A DNA stretch of 33,953 nt, taken from contig JAJDZX010000058.1 of the NCBI GenBank assembly GCA_022824395.1, positions 1-33,953 on the forward strand, in the 5' to 3' direction. Every line of letters begins with the position of its first letter. Position 1 is the stretch's first letter. The translations under genes were made by a program, and so were the position numbers. The stretch comes from Alphaproteobacteria bacterium. GTDB lineage: Bacteria; Pseudomonadota; Alphaproteobacteria; TMED109. The notes below the pieces were generated by a model. The model saw nothing but the letters and a program-made list of their open reading frames with translations, was not told the origin of the DNA and did no database searches. Of the stretch, positions 31,812 through 33,953 are shown piece after piece.

Positions 31812-32825
31812 TTACGAGGCCAGCGCCCGCGCGAGCGTGGTCGCGTTGTGCCGCATCATGTCGAGGTAGGTGGGCGCCGGCCCGTCCGGGCCGGACAGCG
31901 CGCCGGGATAGAGCGTGCCGCCGATGACGGCGCCCGTCTCGTCGGCGATGCGCTTCAGGAGGCGCGGATCGCCGATGTTCTCGATGAAGACGGCGCGGAT
32001 GCCGTCATCGCGTATCTGCCGGATGAGGCGGACGACATCCTGCGCGGACGCCTCCGATTCGGTGCTGAGCCCTTGCGGCGCGATGAAGGTCAGCCCGTAA
32101 TCGCGACCGAAATACGCGAACGCGTCGTGGGAGGTGACGACGGTCCGGCTCTCGGCGGGGAGCCCGGCGACGATCTCGCTGATTCTTGTATCGAGCGCCT
32201 TGAGCGCGTCCACGTAGGCCGCGCGGTTCCGGTAGAACACGCCGGCATTCCCCGGGTCGGCCCTGGCGAGCGCCGCGGTGATGTTGTCCACGTACACCGC
32301 CGCATCGCGGAGGCTCTGCCAGACATGGGGGTCGAGGGCGCCGTGGTCATGGCCGTCGTGATCATCGCCCTCGGCGTGCGTGTCATGGCCGTCGTGGCCG
32401 TGGCGGTCATCGCCCTCGGCGTGGCCGTCGTGGTCATCGTCCTCGGCGTGCGCATCGGCGCCGTGCCCGTACGCCATCGGCTCGATGCCGTCGGTCGCCA
32501 CCACCTGGACGCCGCGGAAGTCCGACGCCTCTATCAGGCGATCGAGCCAGCCTTCGAACTGCAACCCGTTGACGACCAGGATCCGCGCCTCGCTGATGGC
32601 GCGCGCATCGGCCGGGGTCGGCTGGTACATATGCGTATCCCCGTCGGGGCCGACAAGCGTCGTCACGACGACATGCTCGCCGCCGATCTGTTTCACCATG
32701 TCGCCGAGGATCGAGAAGGTGGCGACCACCGGGATCGGCCGGTCGGAGCGCGCGGTGTCCGGAAGGCAGAGCGCCAAGGCGAAGACGGCGGCGACGGAGG
32801 TCAGAAGCGATCTGCGTGTGAGCAC
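31812..32825 (-). CDS. znuA: ZnuA-like zinc ABC transporter binding protein with His-rich loop
   Basis: This 337-residue periplasmic protein has a signal peptide (TSVAAVFALALCLPDTARS). Cluster A-I metal-binding features are VVATFSILGDMVKQIGGEHV and likely ligands H65 (GDTHMYQPTP), H167 (DPHVW) and H233 (TSHDAF). Between residues 120 and 162 lies a loop with 11 His plus many Asp/Gly, the mark of zinc rather than manganese members. No ZnuB or ZnuC gene is adjacent, which is unusual. The GTG start has AAAGGA 7 nt before it, and the gene follows the small membrane protein gene by 12 nt. Confidence 0.9.
   Translation of the reverse strand: MLTRRSLLTSVAAVFALALCLPDTARSDRPIPVVATFSILGDMVKQIGGEHVVVTTLVGPDGDTHMYQPTPADARAISEARILVVNGLQFEGWLDRLIEASDFRGVQVVATDGIEPMAYGHGADAHAEDDDHDGHAEGDDRHGHDGHDTHAEGDDHDGHDHGALDPHVWQSLRDAAVYVDNITAALARADPGNAGVFYRNRAAYVDALKALDTRISEIVAGLPAESRTVVTSHDAFAYFGRDYGLTFIAPQGLSTESEASAQDVVRLIRQIRDDGIRAVFIENIGDPRLLKRIADETGAVIGGTLYPGALSGPDGPAPTYLDMMRHNATTLARALAS
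32345..32462. repeat. Imperfect tandem repeats encoding the histidine loop
   Basis: Repeated units related to GTCGTGGTCATCGTCCTCGG and GTCATCGCCCTCGGCGTG encode the His/Asp/Gly loop of the ZnuA-like protein on the minus strand. The repetition makes the loop prone to length change by slippage and produces a long spurious valine-rich frame on the plus strand. Confidence 0.7.
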
Positions 32826-32837
32826 GGAGACGTCCTT

Positions 32838-33164
32838 TCAGGCTTCGGGAGAGTGGCGCGGGAAGACCCAAGTGATGGAGCGGCCCGCCGGTCCGGGAAC
32901 CAGCGACTGCGCAAGGGCGAGACCCGCTCCAGGGATGATCGCGGCCGCGGAGGGCAGACGGAAATTGCCGGAGTAGCGAAGCCTGTTCGGGCTCGAGCGC
33001 ATCGCAACCGACACGGCGACCGCGATCGACGTGCGGTTGCCGACTCCCCGGAAGCGCACGGCGGCGGGAAGGCCCGCAATGCGGAGGGCCATTAGCGTGC
33101 CGAGCGCGCGGACGCCGGCCAGGAGGTTCCACGCGACAAGGGCTGGAAACGCAACAAGCTTCAT
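32838..33164 (-). CDS. Small probable membrane protein upstream of znuA
   Basis: This 108-residue protein has one or two hydrophobic stretches (LVAFPALVAWNLLAGVRALG, AAIIPGAGLALAQSLV). It holds positively charged segments such as AVRFRGVGNRTSIAVAVS and ends WVFPRHSPEA. I do not recognise the family. It is judged real because it fills the space just upstream of znuA (12 nt gap) on the same strand. The start at 33164 is chosen from the first Met before the hydrophobic segment; a longer frame from 33365 is possible but is arginine/proline-rich. A zinc-linked role is suggested only by its neighbours. Confidence 0.6.
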   Translation of the reverse strand: MKLVAFPALVAWNLLAGVRALGTLMALRIAGLPAAVRFRGVGNRTSIAVAVSVAMRSSPNRLRYSGNFRLPSAAAIIPGAGLALAQSLVPGPAGRSITWVFPRHSPEA

Positions 33165-33381
33165 GGCGCTGAGCCCCCCAAGGCGAAGAGATCGCGGGGC
33201 GGGCGGCATGCGCGGGGCACACCTTCGACACCGTGGAGGATCGGGATCGAAGGCGGGTGGCACGCCGGCGTGCCGGCGCGACCCGTTCGCGCAGCACACG
33301 CCGCCCTCTGCCATCCGGATCGATGCTGGGCCCGGATGAACGGTTCCGTCATTTCTTGGCCTCACCTTGAGAGGCGGACTG

Positions 33382-33399
33382 GTAATGTTATAACATCAC
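33382..33399. promoter_or_regulatory. Zur-box-like palindrome
   Basis: GTAATGTTATAACATCAC is an 18-bp palindrome with one mismatched pair and a perfect 12-bp core ATGTTATAACAT. It closely resembles known zinc-uptake-regulator operators with GTTATA/TATAAC half-sites. It lies 218 nt upstream of the small membrane protein and znuA genes, so zinc-repressed transcription leftward is likely. The GC-rich surroundings make the site stand out. Confidence 0.75.
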
Positions 33400-33494
33400 A
33401 TATCAGAAGACTCAAGCGGATCGCCACACCGGGCGACCCGCCAACGATCGGAGGTCCGGGTCCGGACGCTGCATGGTTCGACCGGTAATGACAG

Positions 33495-33953
33495 ATGGAA
33501 ACTCTAGACCGCCAGTTCCTGTCGCCCGCCAACAGCACCCATCGCCAGTACGAGGCGCTCCGCGCCCACTACGTCGACCGCCTGACGCTGGATGAGGCGG
33601 CCCGGCGCTTCGGCTATTCCGTCGGGACCTTCCGCAACCTCTGTGCCGCCTTCCGCAAGCAGCCCGACCGCTCCTTCTTCCTGCCCGACCGCCGCGGACG
33701 CAGGAAGCCCGGGCCAGAAGCCGACCGCGACCGGCGCATCGTCGAGCTGCGCATCCGCGAGAACCTCTCGGTCGGGGAGATTGCCCGGCGGCTCACCGCG
33801 CGCGAGCGCCTTCCGGTCAGCACCACCACCGTCGCCCGGGTCCTGCGCCGGGCCGGGCTCCCGAAGCTCTGGCGGCGCACCGCCGAGCAGCGCGGCGCCG
33901 CCCGCCCCGAGGCGGCGCCGACCGCCGACCGGCGCGCGCTGGATCTCACGCCG
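33495..33953 (+). CDS. Transposase N-terminal part, cut by window end
   Basis: The ATG at 33495 opens METLDRQFLSPANSTHRQYE, followed by a helix-turn-helix (LTLDEAARRFGYSVGTFRNL) and a second one (NLSVGEIARRLTARERLPVS, TTTVARVLRRAGLP). The frame stays open to the window end (153 codons), finishing at RALDLTP. The pattern matches the double helix-turn-helix head of a DDE transposase; the catalytic part lies beyond the window. The exact IS family is not assigned. Confidence 0.82.
   Translation, partial: METLDRQFLSPANSTHRQYEALRAHYVDRLTLDEAARRFGYSVGTFRNLCAAFRKQPDRSFFLPDRRGRRKPGPEADRDRRIVELRIRENLSVGEIARRLTARERLPVSTTTVARVLRRAGLPKLWRRTAEQRGAARPEAAPTADRRALDLTP

Noticed and set aside
31848-33095. A 415-codon plus-strand frame with VVIALGV-like repeats.
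   Set aside because: It is the reverse complement of the histidine-rich loop and the rest of znuA; the repeats come from the His/Asp/Gly codons on the true strand.
1-33953. CRISPR arrays, rRNA and tRNA genes, prophage structural genes.
   Set aside because: No regularly spaced repeats, rRNA-like segments, convincing tRNA cloverleaf or phage gene block were recognised on reading both strands by eye.

Overview
The window is GC-rich proteobacterial DNA. It carries TonB-dependent uptake, an outer-membrane barrel protein, Tat-type signals, PQQ and Rieske redox proteins and a Zur-like operator. An alphaproteobacterium is the best guess, but I see no rRNA or tRNA to confirm it. The layout is an accessory patchwork: metabolic genes and operons separated by toxin-antitoxin modules (one intact, two broken), decayed insertion sequences and one nested IS5-type element.

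Left part (1-8400): a 5'-cut secreted protein that may be TAXI-like; an intact hicAB pair; a tandem universal stress protein; an enoyl-CoA hydratase; an alginate-export-like porin; a DUF1428 protein; a coupled DUF6152/DUF6644 pair; and a higBA module killed by three separate lesions.

Centre (8457-21110): the most interesting block. A plus-strand operon encodes a small c-type cytochrome, a periplasmic PQQ dehydrogenase of the methanol/ethanol type and a Tat-exported Rieske protein. On one side lies a MoxR AAA+ ATPase. On the other, converging on the Rieske gene, lies a tightly overlapping six-gene operon: SUMF1-like, DUF58, DUF4381/MxaA-like, VWA, VWA, TPR. MoxR plus DUF58, MxaA-like and two VWA proteins recalls the mxaR-S-A-C-L genes, which are needed to make active calcium-PQQ methanol dehydrogenase. 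I infer a dedicated maturation machine for this atypical dehydrogenase. Its oddities are the absence of the adjacent-cysteine disulfide, a cytochrome with His where Met is expected as sixth ligand, and a SUMF1 protein without the catalytic cysteines. The whole block is bracketed by two diverged direct copies of one dead insertion sequence, and the right copy is interrupted by an apparently intact IS5-type element with an A8 frameshift site.

Right part (21342-33953): an abiEi/abiEii module with a palindromic operator candidate and a frameshifted toxin, then a flavin monooxygenase with an N-terminal NTF2-like domain. After that comes a long minus-strand metal-uptake region: small membrane protein, ZnuA-like histidine-rich binding protein, DUF1636 cysteine protein, TonB receptor, FecB/FecC/FecE-type ABC transporter and a methyltransferase. 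An 18-bp Zur-box-like palindrome lies at its head, which suggests zinc-responsive control of at least the first genes. The window ends inside a transposase gene.
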